DNA of 64,000 nucleotides from CBDFGN01 sp965247065 (lineage in GTDB: Bacteria; Bacteroidota; Bacteroidia; Cytophagales; Cyclobacteriaceae), in the NCBI GenBank assembly GCA_965247065.1, contig CBDFGN010000006.1:2604001-2668000 (forward strand), given 5' to 3'. Under the pieces are notes generated by a model. The model had not been told where the DNA came from, made no database searches, and saw only the letters and a program-made list of their open reading frames with translations. The position numbers and the translations under genes were made by a program. This document shows positions 17,306 through 25,047 of this stretch, one piece after another. Every line of letters begins with the position of its first letter. Positions within the stretch are counted from its first letter, which is position 1.

Positions 17306-17387
17306 TCCGTTGATCTTGATTCTTGCCGCTTTAGTCCCCTGGCGGGCTTGATATTATGTACTAAATTGCGTACACATTTACAGTGTA
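17306..17387 (+). repeat. CCGCTTTAGT repeat core between lipoprotein and yefM-like gene
   Basis: The core GATTCTTGCCGCTTTAGTCC lies at 17319-17340 and is followed by CCTGGCGGGC. The next gene begins about 50 bp later. The AT-rich stretch 17350-17387 probably holds the toxin-antitoxin promoter. Confidence 0.5.
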
Positions 17388-17654
17388 ATGATAGCCAAGA
17401 TTGCAAATCTCAGGGATTTTAGAAAGAAGTTGACTGAGTATATCAACAGGGCCGTCAAGGGTCGGAGCATTATAGTAAAATCGAAAGACCGTGAGGTGGT
17501 ATTGCTCAGCATGAGGGAATATCGTGAATTGACAGGAGATGAAACAAAGTATTTACTCTTTTCCGAATCAAACAGAGAACATTTACTTGAAGGCATAAGA
17601 CAGATCGAAAAGGGTCAAACTGAGAAGCTTTCTATTGATGAGCTACTCAATTGA
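17388..17654 (+). CDS. Phd/YefM-family antitoxin
   Basis: This 88-residue protein has the family layout. The N-terminal DNA-binding part is KIANLRDFRKKLTEYINRAVKGRSIIVKSKDREVVLLSMREYREL, and a variable toxin-binding tail ends in SIDELLN. The YefM signature (R-x-x-VVLLS-x-x-EY) is clear. It should repress the operon and wrap the toxin encoded next. Its last 17 bp overlap the toxin gene, so the two are translationally coupled. Confidence 0.9.
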   Translation: MIAKIANLRDFRKKLTEYINRAVKGRSIIVKSKDREVVLLSMREYRELTGDETKYLLFSESNREHLLEGIRQIEKGQTEKLSIDELLN

Positions 17655-17904
17655 GTTGTCCAAAACCGCCAGAAATGACCTTAAGTTTTGGAAAAAATCG
17701 GGTAACAAGCAGATCCTAGCTAGAATTATTAAATGCCTCAAGGTGGTTGAACATAGTCCCTTTGAGGGAATAGGCAAACCCGAACCCTTGAAACACGAAT
17801 TACCGGGTTACTGGAGCCGAAGAATATCCAAAGAGCATTGCATTGCATATACCGTGAAAGACAATACGGTTTATATTATTGCTCTGCGATATCATTATGA
17901 TTGA
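17638..17904 (+). CDS. YoeB/Txe-family toxin
   Basis: The protein has 88 residues from the ATG at 17638 (MSYSIELSKTARNDLKFWKKSG). The family motifs are LEHSPFEGIGKPEPLKHELPGYWSRRISKEHCIAYTV-like, and the typical end ALRYHYD carries the YoeB catalytic-region His and Tyr. Glu, Arg and His needed for RNase activity appear present (EHSPFEG, WSRRI, YHYD). YoeB toxins cleave mRNA at the ribosomal A site. The gene appears intact and overlaps its antitoxin. Confidence 0.9.
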   Translation: MSYSIELSKTARNDLKFWKKSGNKQILARIIKCLKVVEHSPFEGIGKPEPLKHELPGYWSRRISKEHCIAYTVKDNTVYIIALRYHYD

Positions 17905-18321
17905 AACCCATCAATTGGTTTTAATCCTCCGTTGACAAAGTGGCTGGATAATGTGGGATTTCCCGAAGTGATCTTAAAAGAAGCGTTCGTTCCGCTTTAG
18001 TTCTCTAACGAGTTGTGCAATTACAATCACAATTACAGTGAGAGACTGACGGTAGACGGCCCAAGGTTGACGAATCGTTTCTACATCCTAACGGACCTTC
18101 CACCGTCTACCCTACCGTCGACCGTCATTTACTCTACATCTCCCCTATAGGGTGTGAGGGTGGTAAGATGGGAACACTTTTCCCGCTTTAGTTCCTATAG
18201 CCAGTTCTTTCAAAGAACCGTTACTTAGCCGGGCGCCACGAGGTATGCATATCCGCCTCCACCCCCCTCCCTTTACTCTCTCCCCGATTATTCCTAACTT
18301 TCTTGCCTAAACCAGGCCACT
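17905..18321 (+). repeat. Repeat block with two cores and a cyclase leader
   Basis: Cores lie at 17986-18020 (CGTTCCGCTTTAGTTCTCTA) and 18177-18216 (TTTTCCCGCTTTAGTTCC, then AGCCAGTTCTTTCAA). CCTCCCTTTACTCTCTCCCC at about 18269 is followed by the cyclase leader TTCCTAACTTTCTTGCCTAA and AACCAGG, directly before the cyclase remnant. Confidence 0.6.
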
Positions 18322-18480
18322 ATGCCCGAACCCGGCCGTCAACTAGCCGCCATCATGTTCATCGACATTGTCGGGTATACGGCCTTGATGGGAAAAGACT
18401 CGGCCAAGGGGTTGGAGCTGGTTGGAAAGAGTAAAGAGATTCAAAGGCCTAGGAACTTGGGTCTTGGAACCAGAAACTAA
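18322..18480 (+). pseudogene. N-terminal remnant of a class III cyclase
   Basis: The 52-residue frame opens as MPEPGRQLAAIMFIDIVGYTALMGKDS (read in two parts: start to IMF, then IDIVGYT), matching the first 45 or so residues of the cyclase paralogues. It then runs out of homology after KEIQRPR and stops. It keeps the usual leader upstream. The rest of the gene is gone; a cytochrome gene begins 51 bp later. This looks like the stump left by a deletion or recombination. Confidence 0.75.
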
Positions 18481-18531
18481 AATTCGTATTTTGATTAGCC
18501 AACCAGTCCTGACACCAATTAACCTACAATC

Positions 18532-19538
18532 ATGATAAAGAAAATTATACTGGGCTTACTGGCCTTGGTGGTTCTGTTTTTGGCCGGATTTTTATTGTAT
18601 GTACAGATGTCTTGGGATAAAAAATATGATATCGATTATCCGGAGCTGACCAGCACCACCGATTCGGCGGTCATAGCCCATGGTAAATATCTGGTCCTTG
18701 GGCCGGCCCATTGCATGGACTGCCATGCCGGCACTCTGGATGACCTCATCAAAGCCGAAAAGGATCCAACCATGCCGCTGAAAGGCGGGCTCATCATTCC
18801 CATGGGCCCAATGGGCACCATACCAGTACCAAACCTTACCCCGGATCTGGAGACCGGGATCGGGCGATATGAAGACCAGCAACTTTTCCGGATGTTGCGT
18901 CACTCGGTAAAGCCGGACGGCACTGCGACAATGAGTCCAATGATGCCATTTACTGATATGGCCGACCAGGATCTGGTGGCCATAGTGTCCTATCTGCGTT
19001 CGACAGAGCCAATTAAGAATGCAGTTCCCAATCCTGAGTATAGTTTTATGGGGAAGGTTTTCAGGGTTCTATTGCCACTTTTTAATCCGGTTTATAATCC
19101 TGAACCCTGGCCTGAAGCACCCCCAGTTGCCCCAACAGTGGAGCGGGGAGAGTACCTGGCCCGGGCGGTGTCCAATTGTGTGGTTTGTCATACCAATAGG
19201 GATATGGCCACCTTTGAAGCCATCGGACCGGAGTTTGCCGGGGGACTGGAAGGTGAACCTATCCCCGAATTCAACGAGAAGCTCGGGGTAGACCCCAATG
19301 TGTGGACCCGTACCCCCCCAACATCACTCCCGACCCCAACGGCGCCCTGTCCAAGTTCAAAACCGTTGAAAGCTGGATCGCCCGGTTTCGACAGGGAAGA
19401 TTGGTCCCTAACTCATCCATGCCCTGGGGACCGTTTTCCCGGATGGCCGATGAGGACCTGGAGGCCCTTTGGCTCTATTTAAACAGCCTGGAACCAATTG
19501 AGAATGATGTTGGACCAACTGTTTTCATAAAGGAATAG
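18532..19538 (+). pseudogene. Membrane-anchored diheme cytochrome c, frameshifted
   Basis: The gene encodes an N-terminal membrane anchor (residues 4-25) and two class I cytochrome c domains, with heme motifs CMDCH (61-65) and CVVCH (216-220). VPNLTPDLETGIG and, in the other frame, PPNITPDPNGAL are the paired loops seen in alcohol-dehydrogenase-type cytochrome subunits. The first frame stops at 19482. The true C-terminus continues in the next frame from about 19313 to 19538 (WIARFRQGR, MADEDLEALWLYL). The switch lies in a run of seven C at 19313-19319; an eighth C would restore one protein of about 335 residues. Either a one-base loss or a sequencing error explains it. Confidence 0.8.
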
Positions 19539-19665
19539 GGTAAATGGTTAATTGTGACCCTATTTACAAATGATGGTTCAATGTGCTTCCGTCAGCTTCC
19601 AACGGTGAAAGTAAAAGCTTACAAGAGGAAGGCGGCTAAGCCTTTCCTTCTCACCTGGAATTAAT
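19539..19665 (+). other. Intergenic region before the MITE-like element
   Basis: No gene is seen. An imperfect hairpin (GGAAGGC and GCCTTTCC, about 19627-19649) lies here and could end transcription of the cytochrome gene, but it lacks a clear T-tract. Confidence 0.3.
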
Positions 19666-19779
19666 GGGGTGTATCAAAACTATAATTGGTGAATTACTCA
19701 CCAATTATAGTTTTAAAAGTTGAATGTTTATAAGCTCCCTTTGGCTTGTTTCAAAGAAATTCAACTTTTGATACACCCC
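19666..19779. mobile_element. 114-bp MITE-like element with nested palindromes
   Basis: Terminal inverted repeats GGGGTGTATCAAAA lie at 19666-19679 and 19766-19779. Inside, a perfect 17-bp hairpin with a 5-nt loop occupies 19676-19714, and an 11-bp perfect inverted repeat (AAAAGTTGAAT) lies at 19715-19725 and 19759-19769. Together they can fold into a three-arm cruciform. There is no coding capacity. The tip sequence recalls the GGGGCTGTCTCAAAA-like ends of IS1182-type elements, but no full-length relative is in the window. No target duplication is evident. Confidence 0.65.
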
Positions 19780-19990
19780 CCCTTTTTCTTTGCTCTGGAC
19801 AGGCTGGAAATTCAGAGTTAATAGATCGTTGCATTGGTTGTATTTAGGATGAGTTTTCTTTTCATCGGCAATCCAGGCCCAGCCTGGTCTTGAATGGCCA
19901 GTGGGACGTCGGTTCTTTGACGAAGGGTTTGACGGGGCATGGAACCAACCTCCCCTAATATCACTAACTTTCATGCCCAAACCAGCCCCT
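19780..19990 (+). repeat. Repeat module and leader upstream of cyclase 2
   Basis: Positions 19872-19941 (CCAGGCCCAGCCTGG hairpin, GGCCAGTGGG, GACGAAGGGTTTG, GGGGCATGGA) match 3310-3394. The cyclase leader CACTAACTTTCATGCCCAAA and CCAGCCCCT runs to the ATG at 19991. Confidence 0.5.
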
Positions 19991-22099
19991 ATGCCTGAAC
20001 AATCCCGCCAACTCGCCGCCATCATGTTCACCGACATTGTCGGATACACGGCCTTGATGGGGGAGGATGAGGAGAAGGCCTTCGAGCTGTTGAAGAAAAA
20101 CCGTCAGGTTCAAAGGCCCATCATTGAGAGGTTCAACGGCAAATGGCTGAAGGAGATAGGGGATGGAGTGTTGGCCAGCTTCAGTACTGTTTCAGATGCG
20201 GTTTATTGTGCCAAAGAGATTCAGGAGGCCTGCCTAAAAGAGTATGATCTTAAACTGAGAATTGGCATTCACCAGGGAGAAGTTGTTTTCGAGGGAGAAG
20301 ATGTATTTGGGGATGGAGTAAATATTGCCTCCCGCCTTGAGCCACTAGCTCCTGTTGGCGGGATCCTGGTGTCTGAGTCGGTACATAAGAATATCCTTAA
20401 CAAGAAGGGAATTGATTCAAAATTCATCAGGGAGGAAAATCTAAGGAATGTAAAGGAACCAGAGAGGATTTACGAGGTGAAAGTTGAAATGGCAGAAACT
20501 TCTAAACCTGACCCCTCTGCTACTGTTGATTCATCCAATCAGATTGAACCTTCCGGACAAAAGCCCTCAAACCAGAGGAATATCATTTTGGGAGCTATTG
20601 TAATTATACTGATGCTCGTTGGTTACATTTTTTATATCAACACTAGCAGTAGAGAACAGACTGCAGAAGATGCTGCCGAATCGGAAATTAATGACAAATC
20701 CATTGCCGTGCTTGCTTTTGATGATATGAGTCCGGAAGGCGATCAGGAGTATTTCTGTGATGGAATTTCAGATGAGATCATTAACAACCTTGCCCAGATT
20801 AAGGAATTAAAAGTGATCGGCCGGTCCTCCTCCTTCCAATTCAAAGGACAATATTATGATCACAGGGAAGTTGGAGAGAAGCTTGGGGTCAGCACTTTTT
20901 TAGAGGGCAGCATCAGGAAATCAGGAGACAAGATACGTATAACAGCCCAGTTAATCGATGTAGAAGATGGTTCCCATATATGGTCACAAACGTTTGACCG
21001 TGACCTGGAGGATATTTTCAAGATCCAGGATGAAATTTCTGAAGCCATTGCAGAAAAGATGAAAGTATCCATGGGGCTGACTAAACGCAATCCGGTGGAC
21101 CTGCAAGTGTACGACCTTTATTTGCGGGCCAGAACGCTCCTCCATCAAAGAGGCACAGGAGTAGAATTATCCGTAAAGTTATTTGAACAGATAATTGAAC
21201 AAGATTCTACTTATCAACCGGCATGGACGGGCCTCGCCCAGGCCTTGATCGTTTTACCAATTTGGACACAGGATGATTCACCTCGGGGCAACTGGAAAAT
21301 CAGCTTGTCCAACGCAATGAGAGCGGTTCAAAAAGCGCTGTCACTTGATCCCAATGACCCGGAGGCGTTGGCTGCAATGGCTACCATTTTCAGAAGAAAA
21401 AGGGATTATGGCAAAGCCTATGAGTACTATGAAAAAGCCATAGCTATCAATGATCAATCCCCGGTCATCTTAGAAGATTATGTCCAGTTTCTGTTGCAAA
21501 TGGGATATGTTAAAAAATCTTTGCCATACGCACAAAGGATGATTGATCTTGACCCGTTGACCCCTATTTATTTATTGGCCTACTCCTGTGCGCTTCATTT
21601 GAATGGATTGACCCAGCAAGCTTTGAGTGCGTTGAAAAAGGCACTTAGCATTAATCCCAATATTTCTTCGCTAGTCCATGATTTGGTATGGGCCTATTTG
21701 AATAGTAATCAGATCGATTCGGCCCTTTATGTTATGGACAAGTACAGTATTCCCAAAAATGTTCAATCTGATTACATTCGTCAGATCGAAGCCGTGAAAC
21801 AGGGCAATTCGGACTTTGTTTTCGGGCCAAAAAATCCTTTGTATTTTGCAATGAACGAATTGAATCAAATGGATGCATTGTTCCACTCATTGCAACTGAG
21901 GGAAAAAAACGAAACCCCAATGGCAGGGTACCATCCTGTATATGCTCCATTGGGTTTGACCTACCACTCCGAAAGGTTCCTGTCCGATCCAAGGATGAAG
22001 GAACTTCTTAGGAACTACGGGTTGGTAGAATTCTGGAAAGAATATGGCTGGCCAGATCGCTGCAGGCCTGTTGGGAGTGATGATTTTGTTTGCGAATAG
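19991..22099 (+). CDS. Class III cyclase with one membrane helix, TolB-like domain and TPRs (copy 2)
   Basis: The protein has 702 residues from the ATG at 19991, chosen because MPEQSRQLAAIMFTDIVGYT aligns with copy 1. The cyclase domain (8-165) has metal Asp 15 and 58 (FTDIVGYT, IGDGVLASF) and N111/R115, so catalysis looks possible. A single transmembrane helix (about 197-216) replaces the three of copies 1 and 3. The FlgO/TolB-like domain (about 236-360, SIAVLAFDDMSPEGDQEYFCDGISDEI) is followed by TPR repeats with the LDPNDPEALAAMA pattern. The architecture places the cyclase in the cytoplasm and the TolB/TPR part outside the membrane. It is preceded by the shared leader and a MITE-like element. 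Confidence 0.9.
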   Translation: MPEQSRQLAAIMFTDIVGYTALMGEDEEKAFELLKKNRQVQRPIIERFNGKWLKEIGDGVLASFSTVSDAVYCAKEIQEACLKEYDLKLRIGIHQGEVVFEGEDVFGDGVNIASRLEPLAPVGGILVSESVHKNILNKKGIDSKFIREENLRNVKEPERIYEVKVEMAETSKPDPSATVDSSNQIEPSGQKPSNQRNIILGAIVIILMLVGYIFYINTSSREQTAEDAAESEINDKSIAVLAFDDMSPEGDQEYFCDGISDEIINNLAQIKELKVIGRSSSFQFKGQYYDHREVGEKLGVSTFLEGSIRKSGDKIRITAQLIDVEDGSHIWSQTFDRDLEDIFKIQDEISEAIAEKMKVSMGLTKRNPVDLQVYDLYLRARTLLHQRGTGVELSVKLFEQIIEQDSTYQPAWTGLAQALIVLPIWTQDDSPRGNWKISLSNAMRAVQKALSLDPNDPEALAAMATIFRRKRDYGKAYEYYEKAIAINDQSPVILEDYVQFLLQMGYVKKSLPYAQRMIDLDPLTPIYLLAYSCALHLNGLTQQALSALKKALSINPNISSLVHDLVWAYLNSNQIDSALYVMDKYSIPKNVQSDYIRQIEAVKQGNSDFVFGPKNPLYFAMNELNQMDALFHSLQLREKNETPMAGYHPVYAPLGLTYHSERFLSDPRMKELLRNYGLVEFWKEYGWPDRCRPVGSDDFVCE

Positions 22100-22504
22100 A
22101 TTTCACTAAACTATGAGCATTCAGCCGCAAGCATTGAGATCCTTAGCTTTCTCGCCATTATCGCTACATTCAGATATCACTTGTTTATCATCCTGCCAGC
22201 TCGCTGCCATCATGCCTGCCCGTCGGCCGTCGCCAAAGGCCTTGGCCGCACATTCTTTATCCGCTTTAGCCCTCTAGCCATTAGGGAGTGAGTTTCAGTG
22301 TGGGTGTGAGACTGCGCAGCGTAGGACCACATTCACTTTTCACCGGCAAATCAGTTCATGAACATTCTTCCCGCTTAAGTTCTCCGGCCAGTTCTTCAAG
22401 GTGACCTGGCCTACTGACTTAAGCGGCATGTAGTGATCAGCGTCAAAGCAGCTTCTTTAATCTATCCCCGAATATTCCTAACTTTCTCACCTAAGCCAGC
22501 ACCT
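22100..22504 (+). repeat. Repeat block with a complete palindromic core and cyclase leader
   Basis: A stretch resembling cyclase codons 7-12 (CAGCTCGCTGCCATCATG) lies at 22197-22214, followed by CCTGCCCGTC; the same 28 bp recur at 22523-22550. Cores are at 22252-22286 and 22362-22400. The second is half of a long hairpin, in which CCGCTTAAGT (22371-22380) pairs with 22417-22426 and GGCCAG (22386-22391) with 22406-22411. The upstream piece 22285-22380 matches 2985-3073. The cyclase leader occupies 22470-22504. Confidence 0.6.
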
Positions 22505-22618
22505 ATGCCTGAACCCTCCCGCCAGCTAGCCGCCATCATGCCTGCCCGTCCGAAGTGGAACGGAGGCAGGTTTACCGAATTTTTGTTCCAGTTACCAAAA
22601 GGAATCACAAATGGCTGA
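22505..22618 (+). pseudogene. Short cyclase-like leader frame overlapping the cyclase 3 start
   Basis: The 37-residue frame begins MPEPSRQLAAIM like the cyclases and then diverges (PARPKWNGG). It sits behind the standard leader. Its TGA (22616-22618) overlaps the ATG of cyclase 3 (22611) as ATGGCTGA. It may be a mere remnant of a recombined N-terminus, or it may act as a coupled leader peptide through which ribosomes reach cyclase 3. Confidence 0.45.
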
Positions 22619-24877
22619 GGCGTCGCGACAACTGGCTGCCATCATGTTCACCGACATCGTTGGCTATACCGCCTTGATGGGGAAGGATTCTGAAAAGGCC
22701 CTGTCGTTGGTACGGCTTAGCAAAAGCCTTCAGAAGCCTTTAGTAGAAAAACATAATGGAAAGTGGTTGAAGGAAATGGGGGATGGGGCTTTGGCGCAGT
22801 TCAGCTCTGCACTTGACGCAGTAAACTGTGCCCTGGAAATTCAGCGATCTTCCCGGGCAGATTTCGAAGGGGATCTTCGGATTGGGATTCATTCTGGGGA
22901 CATCACCATCGAGAATGATGATATTTATGGTGATGGTGTGAATATAGCTTCCAGGCTTCAATCCATTGCAGATCCCGGAGGAGTGTATATTTCGGAGTCA
23001 ATAGAGAAAGCTATTCGGGGTCTAACGTCGGGTCAGGCCAGGTACTTGGGAGAAATAAAACTTAAAAATGTCGATTACGACGTGAGGACCTATGCCCTGC
23101 AAGGTGTGGGTTTACCGATACCCGAGGTACAAGGCCAAACGGACCTTTCGGGTCAATTCTGGGCCGAACTGAACCGAAGGGTCATTCTCAGGGCTGCCCT
23201 AGTATACATTATCCTTTCCTGGATCTTACTTCAGACCGGCAGTATTGTATTTCCCGCGCTCGAATTTTCTTCCGTAACGATGACCATGTTATCGGTGATC
23301 CTGGTTGCCGGCTTCCCCTTATCCGTTTATTTAGCCTGGCTTTACGAAAAAGGGCCTCAAGGCTTTGTGCGTACTACCTCATTGGCGTCTTGGCAAAACC
23401 CCTATAGCCCCGCTAAACGAAAACCGCTAACCGGCAATGCAGTGATTGCGGTATTCGTGCTGATAATCGTCGGTATGTATGCTTACCCAAGATTCCAGGG
23501 ACCTTCGAAAGTTGACAAAATCGAGTCGATAGTGGTACTCCCCTTCCAAAATCTTACCGGTGACCCTGACCAGGAATATTTCGTTGACGGGATGCACGAT
23601 GCCCTTATCGGCGAGCTGGCCAGGATCAGGGCATTACAAGTGATCTCAAGAACGTCAGCCCTTCATTATCGGAACAGTGGAAAAACCATCCCTCAGATAG
23701 TGAAAGAACTGGGCGTGGATGGGGTGATCGAAGGTTCGGTAGCCCGTGACGGTGACCAGGTGCGCATCATTGTCCAGTTGATCCACGGCTCTTCCGATCG
23801 GCACCTGTGGAGCGATAGCTACCAGCGCAAGCTCCTTGATGTGTTGGCCTTGCAGAACGATGTAGCACAGGCTATCACTGCGCAAATTCAGACAACCCTA
23901 ACGACAGAGGAGACCGAACGTTTAACCGATGCTGGCGTGGTCGATCCGGAGGCCTATGAGGAATACCTTTTAGGCCGGTACCAATTCAACAAATTGACGG
24001 GTGAGGGATGGAAAGCTGCAATCGGCCACTTCGAGCAATCCATTAACCTGGACCCCTCTTTTGTGCCAGCGCATGCCATGCTGTCGCTAAGCTATAGCTG
24101 GCTCGGTTTTTATACTTCAATTTCACCCTCTGAATTAAGGAACAAGGCATTGGCAGCTGCCACATGGGCGGTAGAGCTTGACAGTTCCTTTGCCGAGGCG
24201 CATGCAAGCCTTGCCATGGTAAAGGGCAGTTACGATTGGGATTGGGAAGGTGCAGACCGGGCCAGTCAGACGGCTATCGGGTTGAACCCTAACTCGTGGA
24301 TGGCTCTCGTAGTTCGTGGTTTTTCCTTACCTCGGTTGGCCGATTTGATGAAGCAAATGCGATCATGAAGCGTATGGTCGAAAACGACCCCGTGGCACCG
24401 TGGATAAATTCCTGGTTTGCCGCCTTTTACTTTTTGGCTCGCAACTACGACCATGCGATTGAGCAAGCCCAGCAGGTTATCTCGCTGGAGCCTGGCTACC
24501 ATGAGGCTCGCATTTGGCTTTTTTATTCTTATCTCAAAAAAGGAATGTATGAGGAGGCGGCCAAGTTATCGTCTAAGGCAGGATTTCCACCCACGATGGA
24601 CGCCTGGGTTCTGGCCCTGGCCGGAAAAAAATCGGAGGCCCGTCAACTACTTGATCAAATTCCAGCCGAAGTGAAGGTCATAGCTCATTACGCATATATC
24701 TACGCCTTAGTCTATGGCAACCTGGGAGAAAACGACCGGGCATTTGAGTTCCTGAACCTGGCTTACGAGGGCCGAACAGCCCTTATGTCGGTGCTGAAGA
24801 TAGATCCTCGAATAGACGCCTTGAGGGATGACCCCCGGTTTGATGAAATGCTGCTAAGGATGAATTTCCCGGACTGA
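22611..24877 (+). pseudogene. Class III cyclase with three membrane helices, TolB-like domain and TPRs (copy 3), frameshifted
   Basis: From the ATG at 22611 the first frame runs 585 codons to 24368. The cyclase domain (8-160) has Asp 15 and 58 and GDGVNIASR (N111, R115). Membrane helices at about 192-292 follow the pattern of copy 1, then come a TolB-like domain (IESIVVLPFQNLTGDPDQEYFVDGM) and the first TPRs. The TPR region continues in another frame (VGRFDEANAIMKRMVENDPV) to a stop at 24877. The break is at a run of five T (24320-24324); a sixth T joins the frames (VVRGFFLTSVGRF). Joined, the protein has about 755 residues. A one-base deletion or a sequencing error is equally possible. Confidence 0.8.
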
Positions 24878-25047
24878 TACCGCTCAATTCCTGGGAAAAC
24901 GCTTCGCCCTAAGCATAAAAAAATCTCCATCGGAGTGTGAGTGTGTTTGAGTTCTTTCCGCTTTAGTTCTACTACTATTGGAATGTGGCCTAACTTTTTT
25001 TTCACCGGCTAAGAACAAACGCTTTTGCACCCTTCTGTTTAAGATTA
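24878..25047 (+). repeat. Dispersed repeat gamma with CCGCTTTAGT core
   Basis: TTCCTGGGAAAACGCTTCGC and AAGCATAAAAAAATCTCC match the right part of the repeat at 160-215. A GTGTGAGTGTG tract and a core at 24951-24982 follow. The last eight bases before the IS (25040-25047, TAAGATTA) are the target duplication of the element. Confidence 0.55.

Noticed and set aside
2985..18321. Integron cassette array
   Set aside because: No integrase gene is present, the GTTRRRY/RYYYAAC core pair of attC sites was not found (a lone GTTAGGC at about 4190 has no partner), and genes lie on both strands.
2985..25000. CRISPR array in the repeat blocks
   Set aside because: Spacing between repeat cores is irregular (tens of bp to kilobases), the cores are imperfect, and no cas gene is seen.
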